Source of the DNA: Psilocybe azurescens
Taxonomy: Eukaryota > Basidiomycota > Agaricomycetes > Agaricales > Agrocybaceae
Length of the DNA: 64,000 nucleotides
Direction: 5' to 3'
Assembly: GCA_023853785.1 (NCBI GenBank)
Contig: JAJIRX010000787.1
Span: forward strand, 1 to 64,000
Numbering within the stretch: the first letter of the stretch is position 1; each line of letters opens with the position of its first letter. The notes under the pieces are model-generated. The model searched no databases. It saw only the letters and a program-made list of their open reading frames with translations, and had not been told where the DNA came from. Below, piece by piece: positions 46,601 to 58,234 of this stretch. Position numbers and translations under genes: made by a program.

Positions 46601-49085
46601 CGAGGTCGGCAAAGTCACTCCGCCGGTGCTGCTTGGTCCAGGAAAGATCAGAGATTTATGCTCTAAGAAAGGACTAGGGTTGAACTATGGGAGATACTAA
46701 ATGAGATCAATCAACAAGGTAGACGAGACAAAACAGACAGGAGGAGTAAGTTTAAAGATATTGGAATCTTCCAACATAGTGTTGAGATTCATCTTCTCTG
46801 TTGCCGGTAAGAACTCTGCTAGTAAAGAGCGCTGAATGATTGATTGAAGATCGGTATCCTGAGGGTATAGTGCAAGCCTTCGAGCGATTCTAACAAGCGT
46901 ACGTGTGCCCAATTTGCGATTTTTCAGGACATTGTCCGCAGACATGCTATTCCTGTACTTCTCCGCAAAGACAAGGAGAGTATCGATGACATCTTGGTGG
47001 CAACCTGTAGCAGACAAGATTGTCGATTCCTCTTCCTGATCCATGGGCTGACTTGGAATAGGGAAGAACATATTCGCATGTTCGTCTGAAAGCCAATCCT
47101 TCAGTAAAAGTGATTTAGATGCTGTACTGATAATACGGAATGAAGGATGGGCGACTGAAAGTTCGCCCGACGAAATCTAGTACGTTGATGAGTGTTTGTA
47201 TATGCTGTATGCAGCCTAACACCATGCATACCTCTTCTGGAGAAGCTTCGGCCACAATGCGCTTGTTTTCCCATAGCTCGGTTTCACGATCCTGTATGAT
47301 ACGAGACAATGAACCAGCAGTAGACCCGATGACATCTAAACCAGATAGATGGAGTAATCGCCCTGCCCATGCACCTTCGATTAAAGGACTGCAGAGAAAC
47401 CAAATGAAACCGTCAGAGACCTCGGAAGACACCCAAGTAGTACAATATGATAGCCGTACCTAGGCTCCCATATTGTGGCACCGCCGTCTTCGATCCTTCG
47501 CCGCATAATAAGCTCCCTACCTCCTAGTTCCTTATACATGTGGATGACTTCCGCGTCATAGCCAAGAATCTGGCCAAAGACTCGAACGAGGGTACTAGTC
47601 GATGCAGATGCCGTTGAAGGCGAGGCGGGAGGGATCAAGGAAATATCCCAACCGAGGGCATGCGCTTGCAAGAAACAAGTCAAGAGGCCCATGAACCGCG
47701 TCGTTGGGTTGAAGTCCAGCATTCCAGAGAAAGGAAAAGGGCGAAGTGTCTTCGGCCCGGCCTGCACAGCGATAGAGACAGGTTGTAATCCTGGTGGTGG
47801 GTTGAAGATAACCTCCGCATTGGTGTCACCGGTTCGACGAATTTCAGACAATTGGTACCCGAAAAGACCAATATGTTCGTCAACAGACACCATGGACGGG
47901 TTACCTAGCTCCCCTAGTCCATTTTCCTCCGTTTGCCTACTGAGAATAGCCCATGCTTGGAAAGGTGCATGAATCAGCCCGGGATGTATGGTTAAGAATA
48001 GGCGAGCCAGTTGAGCCAGGAGATAGTTCATCTGGAGGTGGAAATTTATCTACGAGACTTCTGAGCTTCATCAACGCAGTTTGAGGGAACGGTGGTAGCG
48101 AAGTTTTGAAACAATTTCAAGAGTGCTTCTAGACTCGCTGGCAAATTGCGTGGATAATATAAGGTCGCGGAGTTTGTCGTAGAGAGGTATTGAAGCAGAT
48201 GAACTATGCACGATGGACAGAAGGGATCCTACAGGGTCGACAAATCGAGCTTGAAAACGGCTACGGAATGGAGGGTCAAGTGGATATCCTGGATAAGGTG
48301 GCACTGGCGCAGCTATTGCAATAACACGAAAGTTTTTGTGAGCGGGTATGAATACTTTGCCCTGCTCTGTAACACCCGCTGCAAGCTGGTCGTATCGATG
48401 AGGGTGTATGACATGGGTTCCATCGTCCAGATTCATTTCTCGGTTCTCCAAAAGATTGTTAAGAACCTGTTTAGAGTTTAATACGTCGCCCAATGGAATC
48501 GACTGTCAACATACTGGCATGATACCGCGTTCCGCCTTTTCTATCCCTTCCAAGATGAGCAGCCGGCCATGTTTGACTGCGTTTACGGCCGGACTGTCTA
48601 CATAGACAAGGTTTCCGCCTTTCCTTATTTCTCTGCCCTTTTTAATGCTTAGTGTCTGTTCATAGTGTGAGGAATAGGTGTCCGTACCTGCTTCAACTCC
48701 GTCTCTCCCACATCTCGGTGCAGGGCAATGTACTCATACTCTGTATTAATAATGCTGAATGATACTCGCGTCAGGTCAGAATGAATGTTATCGCGGAAGG
48801 AAAGACCCACCTAGCAAATGTTAAAGCCAATCTCCGAGCATAAGGGCCAGGCTGCGAGACCAGAAAGACGTCTTGTCCAAGCAAGTATTTTTGGAGTATG
48901 AAGTGAAGATTATCCAGATTAACAGGATCCTTTATATCCAGCAGGTTCGACGAACGCGCCAACCTAGATGGCGCCAGAGAGGCGGGTACTTCGTATGTGA
49001 TATTCCCCAGCTTCAAGGTCCCAATTGGTTCCAGTGGTGCTTTGAGTTCGTTCAAGAGCTGATTCAAGCGTCGTTGAGGTGCCAT
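43625..49085 (-). CDS. VWA8: VWA8-like AAA+ ATPase with von Willebrand A domain
   Basis: VWA8 is a large dynein/midasin-related AAA+ ATPase with a C-terminal VWA domain, mitochondrial in animals. AAA module 1: QKYLLGQDVFLVSQPGPYAR (degenerate Walker A, as in the family) and GRLLILEGIEKAERGIMPV. Then come NNLLENREMNLDDG and PVPPYPGYPLDPPFRSRFQA. AAA module 2 has an intact Walker A split by an intron (GEHIVLLGNQ / GVGKNKIIDR, near 46350-46465), Walker B with GRFIIIDEADKAPEHV, and LANRPGYPFLG. A linker contains GGNKWAGG and GGRDTAGMGGRGG. The VWA domain has a MIDAS motif (FIFDLSASMYRF, D-L-S-A-S) and ends GRGFRVANTGDIPNVLRSIL. About 20 introns. The start MAPQRRLNQLLNELKAP is basic and amphipathic; in-frame codons upstream (NARKHIFGLRSSRRQ) extend it without an ATG. 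Confidence 0.92.
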
Positions 49086-49592
49086 TTGTCGTCGCGAGCT
49101 CCTCAGCCCAAAGATGTGTTTCCTTGCGTTGGAACAGGCGGCCTTGCAGCCTAGAACAGACGCTATGGTAGGCTTAGAAAAGGCGCAAGTTTGCTCTTTT
49201 CAATGACATGCATTTACCGGAGAGAGGGATTCGGTAATGTTAGCTTACCGGTCAACCACTTTCGGAAGTGTCAAGTTGATACGGTCAGCGTGTCGCACAG
49301 GTTTAACGATGGCATATCGCTTTCTTTTGAGCTTGCTTGGAAAGTAATATGTAGGCATGCACGTTATGGGTCAAGAAACGCGTATCAACATCTCAGGGAT
49401 GTTCAAATTGTTTGGACAATGAAAATATGGATCAAGTTGGGAATAAGGAAGTTCATAGATCAGCGGCTGCAAACAAGTAGTCCAGCGTTTGAATGGATTT
49501 GTATCGGAGTTTGTATTTTCGTCCTGAGGAGCTCCCTAACCTTCATCCTTTCTCCATCACGCACATCATGATCAAGCGCACATAATTACGAT
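49086..49592. other. Intergenic, VWA8 5' flank and permease 3' flank
   Basis: The stretch next to 49085 contains an open, ATG-less, basic extension of the VWA8 frame. No separate gene is seen. Confidence 0.45.
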
Positions 49593-51902
49593 CTAGAATA
49601 TAGCGTTAAGAAATCTATCGTATGCCGTCAAAGATGCCTTAAAGGCAACTTCCTGAGCATGCCCATCTTCGAATGGCTCCAATTGAATTGAGTCAAGCTC
49701 GGAACGAATATCGATGGCATCCAGGGCGGGCATCCTGTCTCTGAGCCAGATCTTGCAGAGAATGAAGAGGATAGGAAATATTATACTGAAGTAATAACGC
49801 GTTAGTCGTATCTTTTTGTTTTAAGACGACTGGAGAACTCACCAATTAAGATAATTCGAGGCAAAGGAGGAAAAATTGAAAGTCGGAGTGAAGGAATTCC
49901 ATCCGCTAAATATCAGGATCAGAACGTTCATGACTAGAGCGTAGTACTGAGAATAGGTCAGCACTTCAATAGAGCACCAGAGGTGAATTTTGAACAGACT
50001 GTGAGGTATGGTTGCAAGGGACTCTTGTATGGCAATAATTGCCTCGATATGGTCTGTACTTTCATCGCGTAAAAGAACCGAAGATATGTTAAGCATACAA
50101 TAATCCAAGATATAATTCCAGCGGTGGTCGCAAGTGCTACGAGCCAGACAAACGCCTTAAAAGTCCAAAATGAGACCTGACCACGAGTCGTTGATATCCT
50201 TATCAACTTACCTGCGAAGAGCCTTGGTTCAACCCCGTATACGCGATTGCTCCCCAGATAACCGAGACAGCGACAGCTACATAGGGAGTACCAAACCTAT
50301 TCAGTGATAGGAAAATGGATGGTGCGTGACCATCTAGAGCAAGGCCGTGAAGAGTACGCGAAGCCAAGAAAGTGCATGCATTCCCAGAGCTAAATGCAGA
50401 GGTCAAAATCTATTGTTCATGTGAGCTTGTCATACGAAGGACAGAAACACTAAATGACATACAATAGCATTCATCACTGATGGTATACCCTGCGTCGAAT
50501 AGGTGAGTACAAGAATAAACAGTACCTCTAACAATCGTGAGATGCAATTTACCTTAATGCCTGCACTGCTGAAAGCGATGACAAAGGGGCTGTGAGTAAC
50601 ATCTCCAGTTGGCAGAGAAAGACGGGGATCGTCGGCAGGAACAATTAGTGATACCACGAAGATCGACGCGACGTAGAATACTATTACGCGAGTGAATGTC
50701 CGTTTGAGAGCGGTAGGGATAGCCTTTCGAGGGTTCCTCGTTTCTGCACCAGCTATGGCCACGACTTGGACATTACCATATGCAAAGGCAGCTGAGATCA
50801 TGGCAGACCAAAAGCCGAGAAAACGACCTTCCGCCCCAGAGGCCGTATATTCACGAAACAGATGATATGGATGCCTCCAATATCTAGAACCAATGTAGTT
50901 TTGCTGAGGGAATCCACCAAGATCTAATACAATGCCCGCAATTAGGAAAAATATGATGAGAGCAATCTACAGAAGAGTGTTGTAGAACTCGCGAGTCAGA
51001 ACTTAGAGTCCTTAGCATTTTAACACCTGACTAAATCCCACCTTTAAAATGGCAAAATAGAATTCGAACTCTCCATATAATCGGACGGGAGAGAAATTGA
51101 TGACCGCAATGGCTAGCCAAAGAATACTGAAAGGTGAGGACACTATTATTATTTTCCTTAAACACGGCCGATGTTAATTCTTCCTACCTTATCGGAATGG
51201 CTTGATTTAATGTCGGCCTCCAAAATCCTACTAAGGTTGTAGCTGCGCTAATTTCAGCAGGCATTGTGATTGCCATTGAATACCAGAAGTTCCATCTACG
51301 TGAGCGCATCATTTAATAAACACACGCCCATATGGTGAAGCAGCATACCCTATCGCGAGCCCAGTACTCCTGCCTAGCCACATGGTCGCGTGTCTCACAA
51401 AGCCAGCCTCGACAGGTTTAAATGCGGACATCTCTGCAGATATGTAAGCTTTCTGTGAGTCAGTTTCCACAAATACCGTTCCCAAGAATCGGAGAGGTTC
51501 ACCGATGGAAGCAGTCACAGTCCCCATCTTGAACAGACGCAATCCGGTCAGAAAATGACATTCCGGCAAAGAGCAGATGTCAGACTTACAATAACAAATG
51601 CCAAAAGGCACCCCAGTGGCCCAGCGTTGGCCAGTGCTCTCCCGCTCGACAAAAACAAGCCTGTTCCAATCATACCAGCAAGGGCGATCATTGAAAGACT
51701 TGAAAACGGTTAGAAAATGAAGCAACGGAATCAAAAAGAATCGATAGGAGTACATACTGTCTTTGCTGAAGTGAACGCCTTACTTTGTCATTTTCCACAT
51801 AGCTTGCAGTTTCTACGTCGACCAACTCTCCAGGAACGCTGTTGGTTCCATTTTTTCTGAAGCCAAGTCCATTGGCAAGGGGGATTGGGTTTCTTGATCC
51901 AT
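49593..51902 (-). CDS. Amino-acid permease, YAT/APC family
   Basis: Proton-coupled plasma-membrane amino-acid uptake carrier of the yeast amino-acid transporter type, 12 helices expected. Family landmarks in order: SMIALAGMIGTGLFLSSGRA with ALANAGPLG (helix 1), a stretch around YISAEMSAFKP, FWYSMAITMPAEISAATTLV, RLYGEFEFYFAILKIALIIF, GSRYWRHPYH, FWSAMISAAFAYGNVQVVAI with AGAETRNPRKAIP, FYVASIFVVSLIVPADD, TFLASRTLHGLALDGHAP and FVWLVALATTAGIISWIIVC. The AGAE-x-x-NPRKAIP motif and SR-x-L-x-x-LA-x-DGHAP are diagnostic. It ends KASLTAYDRFLNAIF with a stop at 49593-49595. Near the start (ATG 51902) the frame slips at T6 51851-51856; one more A on the coding strand joins MDLASEK to NGTNSVPGELVD. 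Substrate cannot be predicted. Confidence 0.92.
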
Positions 51903-52616
51903 CTTATTAGTTTCCGCAGGTTGCGCTATAGGTGAAGTACAGTGAAGAGTTAATCTCTATATGCGTCACAGACATGTCCCATTTTATGAGCTAAGGAGAA
52001 TGCCCCTATAGGTTAAAAGTTGGTCTCCATTAATCACGGATAAACCGAAGTGTTAGAAGAATCCAGTGTCATAAATAGAATAAGCTTCGGATTGGATCCC
52101 GTGTTATCAAAACACATTCTGTTTGACTTTTAGGGAGCATAATGCCGGTTTGAAGGAGTAATTACTTATATCTACTGGACGCTAACATGAGGAGTGGAGC
52201 AAGGCGAACTGTTCTCCAACCCATGACATGATGACAAACCAGATCGAGGTCAACTTTTGAAGCGGGGAATGAAATGTGAGAGGCTCAAGTTGGGCCGATG
52301 TGAGAATGGACTTCAAACGACGACTCGTTCGCTTTGGCGGACAGGTTCCCCAAGGCAGTTAATCGTGGCGACAACACTTTTCGACCAGACCTTGTTCTTG
52401 GACAATGGTACCTAGTACCTGGTGGATTATGGGAAGCGGTGCCGGGTTGGTGCCAGTGCGATGTCAATGCGGGACATTGTGCTCCGCATTGTGCTGCCAC
52501 TTGACTCAGTCCATTGGCCGAAAACTATAAAACGTCGCCAGATGCATGCTGACTTGCCCACCTCTGTTATAACTTTCAAACTGCACCTAGAAACTCCCGT
52601 GCTTCCATATCCAGAA
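51903..52616. other. Divergent intergenic region
   Basis: It lies between the permease (minus) and the F-box gene (plus), so it should carry both promoters. No gene is supported. Confidence 0.45.
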
Positions 52617-54229
52617 TGGGACACATGAAAGAAGGATCCATGGCCTCGGCGAAGGCAGGCGCTCTTATACAAACCAAGTCGGCATGTCTACAACTCTAAG
52701 CCGCGACTGACTTTAGAGGCTTTGGCATTGGTGTTTCAATACTTAAATGGCCTGGCCCACAATCTTGTCGATGCACGAGAAGATATGTTTTCTGTGTCTC
52801 ATGTTTGCAAAGCCTGGCGGGAAGTTAGCATCAGCTACTGCGATAAAATCTGGAGTCCAATGTTGATCAATATGGATTCAGATTCCCCGAACTCATAGCG
52901 GAACTTCTTCATCGGTCGCAATCCTCCCCCTTGTTTATTCACTCTAACATCCCAGTACGCTCAGATGATAGTTGGACTTACTACAAGTGGATGGTAGTCT
53001 TGCAAGGGCTCCATCGGTTTGAGGTGGTCAATTCTGTTGATGACCTCTACAACAACCACTTTCTAGAGATTTTGAAGAGTTCCGCCCCTCTCCTTCGATC
53101 GTTCGACGCAAAGATTGCCGAGAGTCCTCTTACTACTCGGAATCTCATTTCGGAAAGGCTATTTGATGGAGCAGCCCCCAATCTTCGGCATATCAACCTC
53201 ACAGGCTATAGACTTAATTCAAACGTCTTTCATGGACTCAAATTGACCACCATTCGCGTCAACGTCGAGTTATGTCCCCCTTCTGCAGAGGATTGGGTTG
53301 AGATTCTCTCCCAGCAACCTGCATTGATATCTTTGACCATTGACCGTGCACTGGACTTGGACAGTGATAACACGCAGTCATCGCGGAAGGTGGAGCTTCC
53401 GCTTCTTCAAGAATTGTACATTCTCCATTGCCGCCCATTAGACTGTGGTGTACTGCTCAGTCAACTGACAGCTCCTTCTTTGTGCAAGCTGGAACTCTCA
53501 ATCATTTCACATGACAATACCTTGCGTGAGGAAGACGAACGATGTCTTCATCGTTCACTCAAGCAATTTATTAGCAATTCAAGTGTCATATCAAAATGTA
53601 AGCTTGTGAAGATATCTGCACCTAAGAATTCAGAGACCCTAGCGAATACTCTGTCTATCTCTGCTTTCTCTGAGGAAGATATTTCAGCGTCTCAAGGCTG
53701 GGTTTTCAGGTTATCATATATCACCAGTTCCGAAGGGTATGTGGGTTCCAATCTAGTCATGTTCTTCGAAGCTTTGAACGGGATTGGTATCTTAAACCCG
53801 ACCACTGCGATAAAGCTACGGCCTCTACCAAGGATACCTATGTTTTTAGATCCTAATCTCGAGCTCCTTCTCAAGTTTAGGCCGGATCAGCTCAAATCAA
53901 TCCAATTCTCCGATCCTAACCAATTCATCATGCTTAATTACATGCGACCGCCAACCTATTCCAAGAAGCTACTGCTGAAATGCAAAAACATTTACTTGAG
54001 CAAAGGCTATTCAAGTGTAGATCCCTATGCGCAGCACATCGACGAACTCATACATATCCTCCACCATCGCCGAGACCAGTTCGGAGTCGCGACCTCGACC
54101 GTAACTATAGATCCTGGAGATCCTGAGGACGACACCAGCAGGGCCGCAAGCTTGAGAATATGGCAAAGGTTTGACCGTGCTATTAGTGACGGTCTTGAAT
54201 TTGAACTACACGAGAAAGATTATTGGTGA
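52617..54229 (+). CDS. F-box protein with leucine-rich region
   Basis: The N-terminal part is a typical agaricomycete F-box: LTLEALALVFQYLNG, then DMFSVSHVCKAWREVSISYC and KIWSPMLINMD. F-box proteins bind Skp1 and present substrates to SCF ubiquitin ligases. A 432-codon uninterrupted exon (52931-54229) carries irregular leucine-rich motifs (APLLRSFDAKI, APNLRHINLTGYRL, QPALISLTIDRALDL, LPLLQELYILHC, APSLCKLELSI) and a terminus FELHEKDYW. Between the two, C4 at 52885-52888 needs one extra C to join MDSDSP to ELIAELLHRS. The true start is uncertain: ATG 52617 is in another frame from the F-box, so a further slip or small intron near 52660-52720 is implied. Substrate unknown. Confidence 0.75.
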
Positions 54230-55636
54230 TAAATTCATATCGAATTGAAATAGGATGTCTTTTATTCTATGAGGAAGGGTTTAACACCTCAGTTAATCTC
54301 TTATCTTAGTGACTGTAAGATTAATACTCGTACTACATATTGGCCTTGAAATCAAATTCGATGAACGTATTTCAATGCAATGTGGTTGTGAACGTTACAA
54401 ACCGTCCTGATTCCAGACGACTGCTAATGAGAATAAGTAGAGGCATGTTTTGTTTTGGAGTCTATTTGACCATTAAATTTTTGTTATGTGCCGTCGCCCA
54501 TACCTCAATGCATAATTGCATAATTTGATGATAAGCGCTTACAGAACTCTAAGGAGTAAGCGCCAAAGCTCGCTTCTAGTTAATGGTTCTAAGTTCGGAA
54601 CTAATTTCAGACCATCCACGCTTGTGCTTTCAAGTCTCCTTGACAATAAAATCAAGGGACGATCCAGGACTGTGCTCTATGATGCTCCAAAGAAAACTAC
54701 ATAATCCCTGACATGGAAATTCCTTGGGAAGGTGAGGACCTAGTATCCTTGTTGCTCTCTTTAATATCAGCGTTCAGATATGTCCAGGAGCTTTTCCTTC
54801 TCGCAACTACAGTCGAGGACATATTGATCATATCTTGTACTACATTAGCCTGGTATCACTGGTGCGGGCGTGGGCCTTTTATATATTGGCGTCAAATTCA
54901 GAATATTCAATCGAACCTTACTTGATTCAGTTCAGGCAGATGTGACGACTGCCATACCTCAGTTGAGTACTCGATGCTGAAGGGATATCAGTCCGGACAG
55001 TGGTGTAGAAAATATTGTATTTGACTTGATCTTCGCTTCAAATATATGGTATTTTGTAAAGTGATAGTATTTCATGATTAATCAAAAACCTCCAATGGAG
55101 AATAGAACCTGCGACCACTTGGGTTTCCTGTCTTCAATGGCCATCAGTCAGTGTCGCTTAAAGCTCGGGTATTATTCAAGTTGAGGATAACAGGCCCTCA
55201 TTGAAAATGTACGAGTGAATTATGCAGATTTTTGGATCTTCTTTACAACGACTCGAAGGGGAGCCAACGAAGGGCTTTCATTGCAACTTCATTGTTGCTT
55301 CATTGAAGAATTTGAAGTTTAACCTAGTGCCCCATGGTCCGTGGGAAGATCGAACTGTTCCCGTCCACTTCTAAAAGGGAATTCTCATTTCGGCAACAGC
55401 CACTTGACCCTTAAGCCAGGTCAACCTGTGCACAATACACACCTTCTGCTCTCAATTTCATCCCCTCCCTTCCCCATCCATTGACCCAAGGAACCATATA
55501 TACGCCGAGGGAGATATACCCCTGTACTTTTGGAAATCTACAGCCTCTTTTCTTTCTTGGAAACTACTACCATCAGCGGCACATAAGTAAACCGGACGAA
55601 CATCGAAACTAACGCTACTTCAAGGGATTTTGCACA
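54230..55636. other. Intergenic, 5' flank of RTF1
   Basis: Only short AT-rich frames occur. CCATATATACGCC at about 55493-55505 could be the RTF1 TATA region. No gene is supported. Confidence 0.45.
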
Positions 55637-58078
55637 ATGTCGGACTTCGAGGATGATATCGATGACCAGCTGCTGGAGCTTGCGGGTGCTACGGAGAAGA
55701 AAAAGAAGAGGAGACAGCATCACTCGAGCGGGAGTGGTGGCGCGGGTGCTGGTGGAAGTGGGAAGGGAAGTGGGAGTAAGAAACGGAAAGAGTGCGTTTA
55801 GATTTCTCGTTCATTTTCATGTTAAACTTGTTCTTCGCGCGTATGATTAAGTAAAGAAAGTATGTACTAATGATTCTTCATTCGTGTGTAGGCGCATGGA
55901 CAGCGATTCTGATAATGACGTTGAGAGCGAGGACGATATGCAAGACCCCTACCCCTGGAAGGCAAATACAGGGACGAAGCAGACAAACGAGAGTGCGTGG
56001 ATTCCGCTCATACTAGAGACATTGGCTGATGGTTGTCTTCTTTATCATGTTCTGCCTCATTTCTATCTTCGTTTTGTTCGTCTTTGCTTCAAACCGGTAT
56101 TGTACTCGCTACCTCCACCCTCGCTTATGCCTTTCAATCTGGGCCTCCGATTTGAACTTCTATAAATCCCTTGTATTATGGCTCTCCCTCATTTCTTTCC
56201 GGCATTTCCTCTCCTCTTCTAACTGAAAAACAGTCTGTTAGCAATGAACGAATTCCAGAGAGAACAGGTCCTCGAGGAGCGTGCAGGAGAGAGACAAAGG
56301 ATCCAGAACGCGCGCATGCTCGCTGACTTGGTGAGGCAGCAGCGTGGTGGTTCTGGTGATGATAATGTGTCGAGGGCTGCGAAACGTGCGTTTGCTGTGT
56401 CATTTCTTCTCATGCTTTGTATCGTCTCTTTTATTTTGACGTGATGCTGATTGTTCGAGTGGCATTTAGGTCAACACACTGCGAGGGGCGCGACAAAGGA
56501 AAAGTCGAATAAGTTGGATGAGCTGAAGGCAAAGCGGAAGGCCAAGGACGATAAGAAACGCGTCAGTGTTTTCGCTTTATTGAATTCTCATGTCTTTTAT
56601 TGAATCCATAACCAGTCAAAAGGCAACAACTCTCCCACACAAAGGGATCGATCATCATCGCCACAGGACATGGACATTTCCGACTCGGAATCGGAAGATG
56701 GCCAGATCACCAAGACAGAGCAGGAGGAGGAACGTCTCCTAAATCTTGGATCGTACGACTCGTACAAGAATCGTCGGACCTCGTCCAAGGAGGACTCGGC
56801 GGACACGCCATGCACTATGGCGAATTTTGGAAGGATGTAGGCTGACGAGAGATGCGCTTGCGAAGCATTGCCTCAAGCCGTGGTTCCAGGATTATGTTAC
56901 AGGTCAGCATTTTATATAGTTTTCGGATCAACGTGATGTGATTGTTGATGCTCTTTGCTGCAGGCGCATGGGTAAGATATCTTATTGGTCAGGAAGGTGG
57001 GCAGCCTGTTTATAGGATATGCCAAATCAACAGTGCGTCCTTTGTGCCAATGGATGATTTAATATATTTGTATCCTTACGACATTCCGCGTCTCGTGCAT
57101 ATTTTGTAGATCTGGCCTCGGACCTTGTGAAACCATACAAGATCAACGAGCAGACGATCAACCAGGCGTTTGAGCTTAAACATGGGAAGAGTGTCAGGTC
57201 TTTCAACATGGACAAGGTGTCGAACGGACCGTTTATGGATGTTCGTTGAATGGTACTTTTTTAAGTATTGGATTGATGATTGATGCCGTCTGCAGAGAAG
57301 AGTATGACAGACTTGTGAAAGTCTGTCAGGCAGAGGATGTCAAGCTGCCGACGAAACAAGCTATTGACAAAAAGGTGGCTCAGATGGGCAAGCTTGTTGC
57401 ACAACCCATGACCAGAGGTGAGTTTTTCTCGCTCTTGGTGATAAGGTATGCGCTGATGGTGAATTAGGCTGATATTACCGGCGATGCTGCATCGTAAATC
57501 CCAACTGCAAGGGAACAAGAGCGTGGGACTGACCACGCTGCAACGATCGACGTTACATCAGAAGCGGACGTTGGCTGAGCGCCGACAAGATTATGCCGAG
57601 GTCGCAGAGATTGAAGCGCAGCTGGCTCAGCATGCTGCGAATGCGCCCGAGCCAGCGAGAAACGAGACCGCAGATTTACTAGCACGGGTGAATGAACGCA
57701 ATCGCAAGGCTAATATGGAGTCCGTGCGTAAGGCGGAGCTGCAGGAGGCGGAGCGCAAGAGACGAGAGCGTAAGCTGGCGCAGAGTGGAGGAACATTGGC
57801 TCCTATCGATCCCAGTGCGCGGCTGAAGATTACACCGAGAACGTTCAATGCGAACACACCCACTGGAACCAGGTTTGTTGACTTTTCTTTCTTGCTGACT
57901 TTTACTGATATCAAGCAGACCGGGCACACCTTCTGTACCTGCTGAGCAAAATGGTGGTGGTGGTGCTGCTGCTGCCGTACTGAATGCGGCCTCCGCTGGA
58001 AAGGCGCCTGTGAAGGAGACGAGTTCATTTGAGGCGTCTTTGATTGACAGCGTGGAGATCGACCTGGGTGATTTCTAA
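55637..58078 (+). CDS. RTF1: RTF1, Paf1 complex subunit with Plus3 domain
   Basis: Rtf1 couples RNA polymerase II elongation to H2B ubiquitination through the Paf1 complex. The N-terminus (MSDFEDDIDDQLLELAGA) is followed by acidic and basic tracts and MNEFQREQVLEERAGERQRI. Next comes a Ser/acidic segment with RDRSSSPQDMDISDSESEDG. The Plus3 domain gives RLTRDALAKHCLKPWFQDYV, GAWVRYLIGQEGGQPVYRIC, NLASDLVKPYKI, TINQAFELKHGKSVRSFNMD, and then KSQLQGNKSVGLTTLQRS. A long coiled coil (QDYAEVAEIEAQLAQHA; KAELQEAERKRRERKLAQ) and a terminus SLIDSVEIDLGDF follow. About nine introns. Frame slips near 56809 and 56839 (one base missing each, DTP-MHYGEFWKDV-RLTRD) and at GG 57480-57481 (one extra, ADIT-AMLHRKSQ). 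Confidence 0.93.
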
Positions 58079-58234
58079 GTACAGGTGGTTTTATGTAATA
58101 ATAGATAAGATTAGATAATGAAAAGATCTTATTTACCCGAAATGGAAGTCTGAACCTAAAAGTGATTCTCGCGCACGCACCCTTTGTCCTTCCAACAACC
58201 ATTCAACAAATACCGCTGCTCGTCGTCGCTTCCG
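58079..58234. promoter_or_regulatory. Short RTF1-to-Sds3-like spacer
   Basis: Only 156 nt separate the RTF1 stop from the next start in the same direction. They must hold the RTF1 terminator and the downstream promoter. Confidence 0.5.

Noticed and set aside
43625..49085. Midasin (MDN1/REA1)
   Set aside because: The AAA-VWA layout raised it, but only two AAA modules, the VWA8-specific blocks and the total size fit VWA8, not the much larger midasin.
57627..58202. 191-codon minus-strand frame
   Set aside because: It is the antisense of RTF1 coiled-coil codons; the plus-strand protein is unambiguous.
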